A stretch of 64,000 nucleotides of DNA from Neckera pumila (taxonomy: Eukaryota > Streptophyta > Bryopsida > Hypnales > Neckeraceae): assembly GCA_963969595.1 (NCBI GenBank), contig OZ018417.1, positions 6,202,501 to 6,266,500 of the forward strand, written 5' to 3'. Both the position numbers and the translations under genes were made by a program. Below are positions 34,574 through 47,785 of this stretch, piece after piece (positions within the stretch are counted from its first letter, which is position 1; each line of letters opens with the position of its first letter). Below the pieces are notes generated by a model. It had not been told where the DNA came from and did not search any database. It saw only the letters and a program-made list of their open reading frames with translations.

Positions 34574-37500
34574 TCACGTCTGATCTGGACGGGAAGCATG
34601 GAATAGAGCACTTGGAGAGTCAATTCTGACAATGTGCTCCTCTTTGTCCGAATCATCATCCTCGCTCGACTCGCCCGGCCGCGCCTGAAGTGGCACAAAA
34701 GGCAACAAATGGCCCGGACTCGATACCTTCCGCCTGGCTATGGAGTCCTGCTTTGCATCACCTGATTCAGATCGGTCTCGCATTAGCATTGACATCCGGT
34801 TGACAAGGTTCGAGTGAGACTGGGTCACTCGAAACTGCCCATCTTCAGGCATTCCATCGTTTACCTGCACACGGAAATATAAACGTTTTCCACTTATGAG
34901 TCGCGTAGGCATGACTTGGCTAAATGTGTATGGCCACTCAATTTTGAATGGAAATGGGGCTGTCTACTGTCACTTCAAGAGTGTTCTACAATCTCCCACT
35001 CTGAATGATTGCGTAAGGTGAAGTCGGATCTCAAGAGAATTTGACTCCTGTACCCGAAGTGCATGATCTCCTCAGTGAGCTTTACTGAGCGATCTCCCAA
35101 TGAAAGAACATTCTCACATACCGGATGCAAGGCTTAAATTGACTTAATTAGAATCCTCTACTTTACAGCCGAGAGAATTGGAATGTGGTAAGACGTGGTT
35201 GCATAATTACCAGAGAGCCGAAAACACTGATTTCCAAAGCCTTAGCTGAGTATTTATCTGGAACGTTGCTGGTGGTACTAGCCCAAGCTAAGGGGATGGA
35301 GCTGTCGCTGGCAGCAGCAATGCGGTCGATGCTGCGGTGCCGCCCGGTGGTGGTTGGCCTTGAATCTACAGAGCTGACTCTGGATTGCCTGGAAGACCGT
35401 GGAACGTCGTGTTCAATCAGGGAGCGCCGCAGTGTGGGACGACTGGCTTTACGTGGAACTGCCAAGAGCTGGCCAGAGCCTTCCGACATTATTTGCGTGG
35501 ATAGCTCCATATCGAAGAATAACACCCGGGATCTCGCCTCGGCATGGAAGCATGTGAGCTCCTGGGGGAATACGTTGCGGTCACTATCTGCAACAAATCC
35601 ATGTCGATATGAGTTTTACAACATTCTCAATTCCGTGCACACAACATTGTTGAAGGAGCTGGAAGCACCGTGCGCCCAACTGCTAATCCATGGGAGAATC
35701 AGGATATCCACGATTCTCTGGCATCTTCTATCTTGGGCACAAATCCCTACAAATCTTGAGTTCAAGAATGAAAGCGTTGATACTAATAAGTCAATTGCTA
35801 TAGGAAAGTGCTAACTGGAGGGCTTCCACTGTGAAAGGGGTGGGCAGTCAACACTAATTTTGAAGTAGAGTGGAAGTTATCATTAGAGAGAAGATTCAAT
35901 TAATTTGATAGTTCTTTGACTAGAAAATTTTCATATGAAAAGTGATGCCAAGGTGTGCATAAGACAAATATTTCACAATTTGCTTCAGTTACTGAAATGG
36001 TATCATTGTTAAGAATACTAATAAGGCGTGTCAAAGCTAACCTACTAACTGAAGAAGGATATTTCAAGATTGCTTTCCAAAATCCAATGAGTGGCTTGTA
36101 CTCTGTACAGAAGAACGAACGGGTGTGATTGTTGAGAAACAATGATACTGACGGGAAACAATGAAATGATGCCATTGTTGAGAAGAAGAATAGGAGTCAT
36201 AGGTGGCCTAAAGATGAAGGCGATTTCAAATCGCGTTTTAAAACTCAACAAGGGGGTCAATACTCTAATGAGTGAAGACTTGCGGAGCAGGATTTACAAA
36301 GTCTGACATCCCCCTCAGGATATTTTTGCGTGACATAGTGGTTGAAAATATGGAAAAGTTGCAGCACACGTCTCGATCAAGACAATCTTTCTGAATTGGG
36401 AAAGAAAAATAAAATTGAAGTAATCAGAGGAGGGTAGATGACTGACCAGCAGGGCTGGGGAAAGGCGTTTTCAGTATGAGGCCTGCTGGAGCAGTAACAA
36501 TTTCGGTGCTGTTTTCTTGTCTGACAAACCCTTCCAGCAACAACCCAATTTCCTTCTGCCGAAGCTCGAACACCTCACCTCGGAGGAATATACGCATGGA
36601 GGAGCCTTCCATCACAAGTGCACGCATCTCTTGCAATGTAGCCGTCTCAAATTGGGGGGCCAGTACAATCTTGGAAACAGCAAGCGCACTTTCCTATACA
36701 GTAGGATCAGTCTAAAGATTGTCATTCATAGCAGTCGATAGTACTGTCAATGGAATGATTTGAGCTATCTAAAAATTCATGGTCATAATCGATAAAACGG
36801 CAGAGTTCAGAGCGCCAGAAATGCGACGTTCAAGTACTCAAAACTCTGAAAATTAGGACTTTCAAGTGTTCAGATTGGTTTTGCAGCGGCCAGCTGAAAC
36901 CTAGAGCTCTAAACTCTAGGATAGGTATAGATATGGGGTTTAGTCGGCATAAGATTTCAGTCGGGGAAAACTGCTCCAGTTCAATATGCCACAGTATGCC
37001 CGTCAATATGCCCGTCAATTTCGTAAAAGTCCACTGCATCTAAAATATGGGGAAATGCTACAAGTACTGTCTGACAACGACATCCATGCAAGTTTTAAGT
37101 GAAATCTAGTTTACTCCATAAAAACTACCGCAACAATAATCGAGGACAGAATGTTGCCAGTGAAGAAAGAATGAAGATTTTCAACAATACCTGCCAAAGA
37201 AAATCCTCAAGTTCTGGTTTCTCCTTTTGGATTGACAGTATCCTGGAGCGCTCGATAAATAAGCAAAGAACCACCGAGTCTGCGATAATATCACATAAGT
37301 AAGGCTTGCCAGTCAACGCTTCATACAAGCCAAGGGTGCTTCCGTGGGAGAACGTTGGCTGCAATAGTCGATGTCCACTGGTGGCCTTACTGCTCCACTG
37401 AATGCTCCCCAAATGCCAGTACCATAAAAATTAATTGTAGCAAGGCGATGTATGACAGGAACGATAGCAAGAATTGGAAAAGGAATATGAAAGGCTTTCT

Positions 37501-40500
37501 GTAAAATTAGATTTTATTAGGAACTTGTAGGGAATATCATAAAGAGAATCTTAAGCTAAGTGAAGAGAAAACCAACCTTGACAACTCCATTTGCAATCAA
37601 CCAGATCCCATCAGGCTTCACCTGCTCCTTGTAGATTATGTTACCCTGCACCTTCATGTGCTCCTTCGCTGCATCAAGAAGCGGTCCTTGGACAGAGACT
37701 GGCAATGCTCCGATAAACGGTTGATTATGCATAGTCTCCTCCACTGTTGGCATTTCAACAATAGGTGGGTTTCTCAACAGCTTCTTCAAGTCGACCTAAG
37801 AGGTACCAACAAAATTCATATATTTTAGATTTACACGCCATATATCAGATAGTGGAATAATATCACGCTAATCTGAAACTTGTAAGGACTACAAATCAAG
37901 GACACCCCGAAATTGTGATTTGGTTCAACCCAAACTTATTCTCATAAAAGAAATACCGATTGCAAAATATTTGTACTTGTATTTATATACTTGAGTTGTA
38001 AAGGCATCGAATAACAATTTCTGATAAAGAAACCCAGACACAAGTGTGTTGTAGAGATCAAGACCTGGACGGCATCATGAAGGTGGTGGGTCTCCTTGCT
38101 TTCGAGGAGCCCAGCGTTCTCCAGACTCTTCACATACTCAGTCAAGTGTACCAAAATTGCATGGGTCACTTGCTTTGTCTTCACAGCTCGCAAAACCTGT
38201 AAATAAATTATTGCTCACTATCAGAGTATTGCCTTCCTTGACAAATGAAGCGTCGAGTTTATGTCAAAACAATCGGTAACTTCAAAGTGGCAGTCCAAGT
38301 CACCTGAGGAAATGAAAGGCGGATGTCTTCAAGAAATTGACGAGCTTCCTGACCAAGTGACTCGCTTTCTCTGATGACAGCTTCCGCCACTTCACTTTCA
38401 CCTGTAGAAACAGAAAAGAATTATGGCTCCCTACCTAACACAACACATTAATTCCTAAAGACCAAGAGGCCCGAATTGGGTCTCATATATTTTTCTAGCA
38501 GTTCAGTGTAGGTTATGTGGAAATTTTCTTTATTCGATTTTCTATATCTTTTGGCCAACACATACGATGTTCTTGACTGATTCTGGTAGTAAAATATAGT
38601 CCCCATCTAAATTATACTTTCCAACTTACAGTATGATCAGTCACTTTCGTCATTTCGAAAACCATGAATCTTCGGTCCTCAATGGGTTAAAGTGGCCCTT
38701 GAATCGGATGAAAGCTGAGCTAGTAAGGACTACACTAGCATGACATTTGTTCACATAAATCCTGCACTCGAAAATAATAATGATGCCCAAAGGGTTCACA
38801 AGAGAGTCACAAATAACGAATTGTTTTACAGGATGACTTGTAGAACAAAAATATGCGCTCAGGATTAATTTTAAGACAGGGTTGTACCGATAAAATCCCG
38901 GAGATGGTTGCGAGTCATCCGATGTGCCCGTAAAAAAGCAGCAGCTATATAACATGCTAGCTCCAACCGTTGTACCAAAAAGAATGTGGATACTCTTCTA
39001 GGGAGTAATGAGGTGCTACGCCAAGATAAGTATTTCACGTAGCGTGGAAAACGAACGTGTGGGCGTAGTGATTCCCAATCCTGCAACACACTGTGATTTT
39101 CTACCTGCCCCAAATCCACCAAGTGTCCTGAAAATCAAACGTGCCTGTTATAGATACAATTAAGTATAATGTAGACGGACAACCCTACATTATAAAGAAA
39201 AGGCTGCAAGGGTTAACAGCAGTACAATTGGGGATGGGATTCATTTGTTAAAATGTGACATAAGGAATTGTAGTTCTATGATCGATATTGGAATACACAA
39301 ATCGGAAAGGCATCGGAGGCGTCTAGAAGTTCGAATTGATGACTTATGCAACATTAAGACTTATTGCTTATGTATATTTAACAGTTTTTTTTGAAAAAGC
39401 AGACTGTTCCAAGAACTTCTGGAGAGATCTACATGGTCACAGTGCTTATATGGAGACTTTCCTACAGATCAAGAGGAAGCTTCCATATGGTCATTGTAAC
39501 TTTAGGGAGACCTCACAAAGACTCTCTATATGGTGTCTAAAAGTTCGTGAAACAGTCTAGTATACTTAAAACAATGTTACGTATATATTGCAAGATGTCT
39601 TTAGAATAAATACCTGGTCCAACGCCTCATCAACGGATTGCATGAGAAGAAGGGCCGCAGTTTGTGTGATTCGTCCTTCTTCCAGCATACTCCAGTATGC
39701 TGCTTGTACTCCTGCAGACGCAAGTGAGGTCTTGAGTATCTGGTTCGAGAAAAATAATGGTAACATGAATTCGTACAACTTGTACAGACCAGGTTCACAT
39801 TAGCACTACAGGCTTCTGAGACTGAAATTTTATTCCATTGAATTAACAAAAATGAACCAGTAGAAAAACGAAATCATTCCCGATATTTTCGAACAATCGA
39901 ACTCAAAGCTTTACAATTGCTATAATCGATTCTTAGCTTCCAAAGTAAACTTTCTGTATTTGGCTTGGGCACACCTAGCAAGTTTAACACTCAACTTGAA
40001 CTAATTGAATTCATACTTCAGTATTCCTGATTTTCTTCCTAGGCAAAAGAGGATATGAATTAGTGCGTTCAACCATGGATATACAGAAGAATAATTCTCT
40101 CCAAAGAAACATTTGCAAAAGTCCAACTTGCCATTCAGGAAGCGTATCCGTGTGTCCTGCATTTGTTGCTTCACGTGTTCACCTTCTGCAGCAGCTTCAG
40201 AACTTGGAGGCCCATGAGGATGGGTAGGTCTGCCATTCTCAGGGAGGTCTTTTAAGCAACTCACATATTTGAGTATGGTGGTCCAATCAGCTGGCCCCAA
40301 CTCCTCATCTTCTCCCAATTCCCCAAATGCCTCCAATGCTTTACCGTGCATATCGTACTTGACAAACTCCAACACCCGTGACTTCATAGGTCCCAAGCCG
40401 ACGAAATTGCAATGAGATCAAACTAGAACTCTCATATGATGTAAAATTTATAAAAAGAAATATTATCCATAGTTAGCTTCCATAGTATACCGACCACAAT

Positions 40501-43500
40501 TCTGGGGGAAGTGTTTCAAAGAAATGTGAAGTTCTATAAAGTTAGATAAGGAACCAAATTAATGGTCAAGAATGCTAGTACCTTGGTTTCAGTAATCGTA
40601 TTCATGTTAAGGTGATGAAGCAGGAACTGCGTAGTGGAACCGTTGATGATGAGTGTCAAGAACACAACGCCGCCAGTGAGGAACACAAACTGATGCATTT
40701 GACACACGCAAACACTTCAGAAAAGCTATCTTTCACCCCCCGCCCCACCCAATTGCTGTTTCTCCACTTCCGAGTCCCTTACAGCATTCTAAAATTCCAG
40801 AGAACGATGACCATGATAAATTCGGATCTCCATAATTTGGGAAATTCAAGCATGGAACAGAAAACTGTTTGCATTTAGAGATTTACAACTCTGATGCAAT
40901 ACATGATGCAAGATGTCGATGAGTCTGCTAACTCTAGAGGCTTTGGATTAGCATATGAGACATACTCTGGCCTCCGTCAATCTGGTGAGGTGAACGTGGT
41001 CGTCACGCTCCCCGTCTTCCTGTAAATGATCACATGCAAGTCGAAAAACTTCAAACCATTAGCGAATGTCAGCATATTCAATTACTACTTCAACAGAGGC
41101 ATTAAATATGTCACTAATATCAATACTCAGAAAGGGAGTCACAAGTCAATACAAGTTCAAGTAACACAAATTTGGCTAGTTCAGCATAGTTTCTTCATCA
41201 TTAACAAGGAAACTACATCCTAAATCTGAGTTAGTGAAGTGAATGACTTAGGCTATAATATGCTGAAAACAATGACCTATGTCTTTCTTCTAAAATATGT
41301 ACAAACGCAAGACGATATTTTTTGGATAAAAGCACTTACAGCAACTGATAATGAAAGTGACAAAGCGACAGCACCACGCAGACCAGCCCAAACAAGCACA
41401 GTCGCCTCTTTCCAGTTGATTCCATAGCCAAAATACTTGAGGCTAGGGTACAGTAATCCCACTACAACCACTCGAGAGAACTGAACAAAAACGTAGAGCA
41501 ACAGCAAATAACTCCAATCTCGCCCTGCACAATATGCAGTTTATTAGTCAGTTAGTCAGCAAGTTTTAATTGTTTTGATCAAAATTACTGGGTCACACGC
41601 ACAGAAGAAACAAACCTTCAATCTTCTCTTTACTTCTTAAAATGCTCTCTGCAATTACCACTCCACTGCAAGACACAGCCATTGTCAATTCTATAATGAA
41701 TTTCTTTCAAGATGGTATATCGTCCTGCATCAACTGACATATATTCTTATCCTGTCAAATTACACCTAAATGTCCTAAACATATCCTTGTATATATCACT
41801 GCCCTTATTGAACATTAAAAATGGCCGAATCAAAATCACAATTACGTGCATAAAAAAAATATCAGCCTGCCTCATCAGCATGAAGAACATTCAGCTCTAG
41901 TACTGTAGGTCACAACCGTGTCAAATCAGAGTCACGAGAAAATTACATACCTGAGTAAGAATATGAGAGTATTGGCAATGTAGGAAATCATCTCCCTGCT
42001 CAGTCAAAACAGAATACAATTTGAAGTTAAATTTACAGAAACTGTAACTACATTTAGCGCCATATTGGACGAACCATGTGTAAGGACAAGAGACTGAGAC
42101 GTACCAAAAATGAAACATACTTTGTTCACTCTCCCCCGCGAAGGCTGTCCTTGCAAATGCTGCAAAGAAGCTGTGAATATAAGTCCAACCGTTAAAACTA
42201 CAAATAACTAGAAGTCGAGGAACATGAATCATTAAGATTGAATCCAGACAAAAAAATGAGTAAATATATGCAGTTAACACCAGTTAAAAACATTGGGTAA
42301 CTCATCATTAAAACTGCATTAAATGTGACGGCTGAGAGGAGAAAGGAGACTTACATGCCAATAGTCATCACAGTCAGCACTCCAGAGACATGACCATCTT
42401 GTTCAGCCTAATAATTAAATAAAATATCCATGGCACCAATTATATTCAAGCTGAAGTTTTAATCGCATCACGCTCCATAAGATTTTCAAGCCAATTATCA
42501 CATATTGAGGTGGAAAACGTAAGCAAAACCAAATCCTAGCTGAGCCCTCAGTGGACAGTGGGACACATTCAAAACATTACTATATGACTGATATTGGCAT
42601 TAGTAGTTTCTGAAGTAGTACAAGCTGAAAATACACAAAACGAGATAGAGTGTGGTCAAACACCAGTTGGGATCCTTACCACAAAGAAAGCCATGTAGCT
42701 GGCTGTCAGGGTGACAGTAATCTCAATGATAGTGTCATTGAAGACCAGTCCCACCCACAACACAGAGACAATCCCCAAAAGCAGTCCTAAAGCTAGCCTG
42801 CAAAGGTTTGAACCCCTGAATCAATGACTGGTAAATCTCGGCAGCTGAACAAGAGAGATAATACTTGTCAATGCCAAAGCACAGCCACTCGCCCGATCTT
42901 TCAAAACCACGACCAATGCAGTTCGGAAGGAAGAGAAACATGACTATCTTTAGGCATTTCATTGAACTGCGACATAAATAGAATCACGTCGAAATGAACT
43001 TCCAAACAAATCAGTCTTAAAACGTGACTTACGCTCCCAGTGCGACCCTGCAGAGGAATGAAATGACATCACCAGCACTAAATTGGTGTCCAAGTACCAT
43101 CTGTAAAAACAGACGGAATACAACAATTGCAGTCCTGGCATGCAAAGAAGTTTCACAGTATTAATCTCAAGCCCAAATCACCACTATCATTTATTAAAGT
43201 GAGACTTGTAAGCGATACCATGAGATTATTCTTAGAGGAAAATTAGATATTCATGTGCCAAATCAAATTTATGACTTGATTTGGTTATATGCAATGAATA
43301 AAATATTCAAGAGACGCCAGCAATATCATGCACACTTACCCGTCATTCATCAAAGACTCGCCCTCAATGAGAGTGCTCAACTTCTTGCTGGCACCCAGTT
43401 CTTTTAACAAGGCCACCACGGCCACTGGGTCCGTGGCACTTAGCAAGCTTCCAAGCAAAAGCCCTGTGCTCCAGCTCCAATCATACGGAAATATCTTCTG

Positions 43501-44914
43501 TTCACGATCCACAATACACTTTCAGATGCTGGTCTGATAAGGTTTCACAGATGGCTTTGTGCACTATCAAGAAAGGAGGAGCGAGCTGGATAATCAAAGA
43601 CATAAGCTCCAATCACAATCTTCCACCCCTTCAAAATTGTGTTAATAGAGAAAATTCTTTTCAAGGAGAGGACTTGGACGATAAAAGAATTAGTCCAAAA
43701 GGTACGAGTGAGTTTCAAATACTCACAACCATGACAACGCCGAGAAAGAAGGTTGAAATCACGACTCCCGGAGCAGCAAGAAGGAGTATTTGCACAAAAC
43801 CTCTCTAAAATCAACTCATAAAATCAGTAGATGTTTCACACCATTCCTATGACTTTCTTGAATAAGGAAACTTATACAGTTCTGGCGTTAACTTTAGCAA
43901 CAGGAAAGCAAGGAAAGCAAGACCGAGTAAACGAATAAACGACATTACAAAGGAAAACATTATGCATACCTTAATCTGATGGAAATTCATGGCAAAAGAG
44001 CTTTCGAAAAGCAGAGCCGGCAAGAACACAAACAAAATGAGGTTCGGATCAATATTCGCCCCTGCCCGAAAATTATAACACTTCTGTGAGACGTTGATCT
44101 CAATGGCAATGATTTTAAACAGGATTGTAACAGCAACCTTTAAATTTCGAAATGAGCCACACGGAAACTAAGGGCCACTATAGATTACACAAGTCAAAGC
44201 AACAAGCTTCAGATAACAAGCTTAAAATCATCACCAATATCATGATCTCCAATCCATCTCTTAGCTTGAGTCTCTGTTACCTAAAATAGTTTCAGCATAC
44301 CACATACGAGACATGTGCGTGACAACTCTTTATTCTCATTCTTCGTAGTTGGACTAGTGCCAAGTCGATACTGAACAAAACAACGTAAGAAATCCCTAAC
44401 AAAGGTTCAGGATTTCTTGTAATCTCAAGCTTGTTGCTTCGACCCCTGCAATACAAAGTGGCCCTAACATAGAGGGGGTAATACTCACACATGCGAATGC
44501 TGTCACCTAGTACACCTAAGCCGTTTGTGGTGCCATACTCTGCAGAAACACTCGGGTCAGAGGCTAAAGCAACAGTCTCACCATAGCTAGAGCACTACAC
44601 CATTTCCTAACATTATACGTTTGCCACCAGATAAGAATATTGATGAACAAACATAAGAGTCTAAAAGCTTTGCTCAGGGAGAGAAGAAATTCACCTAAAC
44701 CTCCGAGGGCGATTCCCAAGAGAAGCAACGCCACAGTGTACGGGATGACAGTGCCCCTGAGGAGATGGCGTGACGCCATCCCCAGGAACAAAGACACTCC
44801 AATGAACAGAATGGCCACTTGCGGTTGTCCAGTTTCAGAACCTATCCCTGAAGAAGGGGCGGACACCATGGCGGGAGCCGTGACATTGACATCCATTGAT
44901 ATTATGATATCCAT
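34574..44914 (-). CDS. SOS1: SOS1-type plasma-membrane Na+/H+ antiporter, 24 exons, 1171 aa, intact
   Basis: It exports Na+ in exchange for H+ at the plasma membrane (CPA1/NHX7 clade). Exons: 44695-44914, 44489-44539, 43970-44061, 43727-43804, 43340-43497, 43033-43134, 42680-42797, 42355-42407, 42105-42170, 41951-41995, 41616-41665, 41340-41524, 40966-41019, 40582-40689, 40132-40381, 39614-39711, 38888-39104, 38304-38401, 38065-38196, 37577-37795, 37191-37397, 36447-36693, 35211-35587, 34574-34864. All phases join. Residues about 30-460 form the transport domain, with SATDPVAVVALLKELGASKK (Asp170), EGESLMNDG and AGLRGAVALSLSLS. A long cytosolic tail follows. Residues about 740-860 form the cyclic-nucleotide-binding-like domain (FSHGSTLGLYEALTGKPYL). 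The last two exons (about 220 aa) are Ser/Arg-rich and poorly conserved; plant SOS1 is phosphorylated by SOS2 in this region. Length fits the family (about 1150). The acceptor of exon 15 and the donor after it (GC) are unusual. Confidence 0.95.
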
Positions 44915-45404
44915 GTCCTCTCCTTCTTGCCGCTGCCTTCTCCTAAGCCGGATCTCGTTAATTCACGTCACCCTTTGATGGTGGAATGTGCCACTTCATT
45001 GCTGCTCACCTCTGTTGCACTAAGTCCACCATTCCCCGCCTCCTTCCTGCATTTTCAGATGGACTTAAAAGTGAGAGAACCAAACCAGAATGAAGATCAT
45101 CTCTTTCTAAGTGGTACGAGAACCTTTTAAAACTGAAACATAGAGTTCAATCCTGCATTTTCAGGTGGATTTGGAATTGATGAACCAACGCAGAAAGAAG
45201 ACAATTAGGTTCCCGACATGAAGATCTCATTTATTGCATACGAGAACATTTTAAAGCTGATCACGCACACTAAACAACGTCCATATTAATTCAAGAAACA
45301 CTCAGTGTCCTTGAAAAACTCAAAAAATCCAGTTTCTTCAAAGTCTTCTTGCGCATGAGATACTGTCGTACACCATCAAGAATTCCAAAGAAAGTAAAGA
45401 AAAT
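44915..45404. other. Region between SOS1 and the nitrobindin-like remnant
   Basis: Should contain the SOS1 promoter and 5' UTR. A word beginning TTCAAAACTG or TTAAAGCTGA near ACGAGAA-CTTTTAA/ACATTTTAA repeats at about 45115 and 45240, with GCATTTTCAG at 45051 and 45154, marking a weak duplication of about 105 bp. No TATA box could be placed with confidence. Confidence 0.4.
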
Positions 45405-46045
45405 AAACTTTCCGAGACAGAGGACGTCACAATGTCCCCTTCCACTTCAAACACACGCCCAATGGCCAAAACCTGCATGGACTCTAGAGGGTAAGAAATT
45501 GAGGTATGCTCGTTGTCTCCTGTTAATCATTTGCTACTGTTCCATATCACAACATAAAAGAGATTGAAATCTGGATTCATCCGGGGGCTATCAAAATCGT
45601 TTCTAACCTTTGAAGCGTTACCGATAACACTAGTCTGTAGTTGCACTCTCTTCTTTTCTGCATCAAAGGATCCTTTCTGCACAAAGAAAATAGGTGAATT
45701 AGTATTCAAGGTCAGCGCACGCTTCAAAATACAACTGCGTTCACATGATATTTCGCATTGACTCACTTCGATCTTCCCTTCCCAAACCAGTCCTGCGAAT
45801 TTTGTGAATGTGTGCTGTCCTTTTCAGATACATTCACTACTTTATATGTTTCACATCAAAGTACAACAAACTCCTGACAAACAAGTTTCGACAAGAATAT
45901 ATTTCTTCGTGCCTGAACCAGTGCTCTGAGCAATGACGACTTCAATAGAACCATCCGGCTTAGGACGCCAATATCCACTCTCTGCATGCATGGGCTCCCC
46001 TGAAGCTGCTTTCCATGTCTTCTGGGAATAAGCAATATTCACCGG
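45405..46045 (-). pseudogene. Partial nitrobindin-type (THAP4 heme-domain-like) gene, probably broken
   Basis: Exon-like segments: 45919-46045 reads PVNIAYSQKTWKAASGEPMH then AESGYWRPKPDGSIEVVIAQSTG; 45768-45792 (LVW...); 45608-45676 reads KGSFDAEKKRVQLQTSVIG then NASK; from 45472 VLAIGRVFEVEGDIV. This order matches plant nitrobindins, small beta-barrel proteins that bind heme. The N-terminal LGxWxGxGxG / YGEE part is not found up to 47.4 kb, the C-terminal RMxTxxxPLxPHL part is also missing, and joining the 25-nt segment shifts the frame by one base. I therefore call it a truncated copy. A missed first exon or a different splice choice could still make it functional. Confidence 0.6.
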
Positions 46046-46049
46046 CTGC

Positions 46050-46322
46050 ATCAAACCATGTCCAGTGAGAAACTAAATCAATCAAATAAACGAAAGAGAA
46101 GCACAAGACTAGGCACTCGAGACAGAACACACATATCAAAGCTGCTGCATCATTGCAGTAAAAGAACCAGTCCGAGGCTGCACCCATATCTCATCTGCAT
46201 TTCAAGCTTTCCTCAAGTCAACCTCCCCGCGTATTTCACAATAAATTGTCACTTTCATGACCCTTCATGAAGCTTCTGAAATTTCCACTAGCTACCAACT
46301 GCTCTCGATCCCGAGCTCAACA
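46050..46322. other. Upstream flank of the nitrobindin-like remnant
   Basis: Normal-composition DNA where the missing first exon would be expected. I searched both strands for the N-terminal barrel motif and saw none. Confidence 0.4.
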
Positions 46323-46324
46323 TA

Positions 46325-46526
46325 CAGTAGAACCTCCATAAGTCGATCCTCCATAAGCTAATACACCTCTGTAAGGTAATTTTGTCAGACCGGTCCCGGA
46401 CTTGTCCCCATAACAAAGGTTATGACTAAAAATGACCCTCCATAAGCTAATAAAACCTCCCTAATGTAAGCTTGTCAGACCATTTGAAACCGGTCCAGGA
46501 CTGATTAGCTTAGAGAGGTTCTACTG
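46325..46526. mobile_element. pogo-like miniature element, 202 bp, with TA duplication
   Basis: TA (46323-46324), then CAGTAGAACCTCCATAAG. The right end CTTAGAGAGGTTCTACTG is followed by TA (46527-46528). Internally CCTCCATAAGCTAAT and GTCAGACC...CCGGTCC words repeat in direct orientation. CAG-starting inverted ends with TA duplication fit pogo/Tigger-type mariner elements. Related older copies lie at 23518 and 23960. Confidence 0.75.
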
Positions 46527-46528
46527 TA

Positions 46529-47781
46529 TTGCTCTCAACGATTGGGACAAATCATTTTCTGCACAAGTGCACAAAGCCATGTGCACGTTTCCTGCCTTAT
46601 TATCTCATTCCACCAGTATAACCTTCAAAACCACATGCATTGAGCTTCCAAACCTAAAGGGTTAGATGGCCACCCACGCCCTTTCCCAATATCTTAGACG
46701 ACTCATTCTTTTGCGAAAAAACGGTGACAAGAATTTCCCTGACGCACATTCAAAAATTGAAGTGCACTTGTAACAAATTCATCGGCTTTTAAAAGCATCT
46801 GCAAATTTCAAAATGATGCTGCGAAAACACATTCTCCAGCAGTTCGCAGCGGACATGACTCGCTCACTAGAATAACGATTACTGGATGAAACCACTCCGA
46901 ATTCAAGCATCTTCGTGTAATTGTCAAGATTAGGAAAAAGGCATGAGCAAGAACAGAGGTTTACTCCAAAATGAGCAGAACCTTTATCTTCATTACGGAA
47001 TTCATAGCCGGGACACAGAATTGAAAGCTCTGTTCCGCATCATCAACCCTAGCTTAAAACAGTGAGCCTCAAATGCAATTCAATAGAAATTTCCTTCCAT
47101 CAACATTCAAGAAGGAGTGCAACCGATCGAACACTTGCAATAGATCGATTTTCTTCGAGGCAGTCCAAAAAAAACGATCGGAGACAAACGCAGTAACGAA
47201 CACGATAGTTTGATCTACAAGCTTATCAACCAAACGCAACTGTAATCGAACCTTAAAAATTCATGAACAATGCAAGTTACTTGAAAACGGGCTTGCAAAA
47301 TGCTAATGCCGGTCATGCCAGAAGGCTTCCTGCATGTTGCGAGCCGGCTCAATTCATGATTTGGTTTTTGCTGACGTGGCTGCTGACGTGGCGATTGTTT
47401 TGGGGCATTGAAAATAATTGAAAATGTTGGTTTGTGGTGATCCTTGACTCAATTCTAAGTAGAACTTGGGCTTCATTTGTGATGGCCTATTGGATTGTAA
47501 ATATGGCCAACTCCGATTTGAGCCAACCCAATATCAAATGGGTGTCATGAAATTAATTTGAATTAGACACATTTGATGTTTTATACTCCGCATGTCTTTG
47601 TGCAATTAGCTTTAAACATGCATCATTAATTTGTTTTGATCAGTTATCACATAAAGTGACAAAATTAAATGAAGAAAATTCACCTTATATGGAGGTTTTG
47701 TTTTTGAAAACTGAAATTTGGCATGATTGTTTGAAATTGTAAAAGAATGCAATGTTGATTGTGAATTGCAAAAATGACAAT
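46529..47781. other. Spacer, no gene recognised
   Basis: Normal composition to about 47.35 kb, then a sharp fall in GC. GCTGACGTGGCTGCTGACGTGG at about 47370 is a short direct repeat with a CACGTC-like core. No coding sequence is supported. Confidence 0.4.
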
Positions 47782-47785
47782 TTAA

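Noticed and set aside
35185..35814. Plus-strand open frame of 209 codons
   Set aside because: It is antisense to SOS1 exon 23 and its flanking introns. The minus strand carries the conserved-length SOS1 tail with valid splice sites.
46140..46700. Missing first exon of the nitrobindin-like gene, for example KILGKGVGGH near 46670 on the minus strand
   Set aside because: It is only a loose resemblance to the family's LGxWxGxG motif. The Trp is absent, and no splice site joins it in frame.
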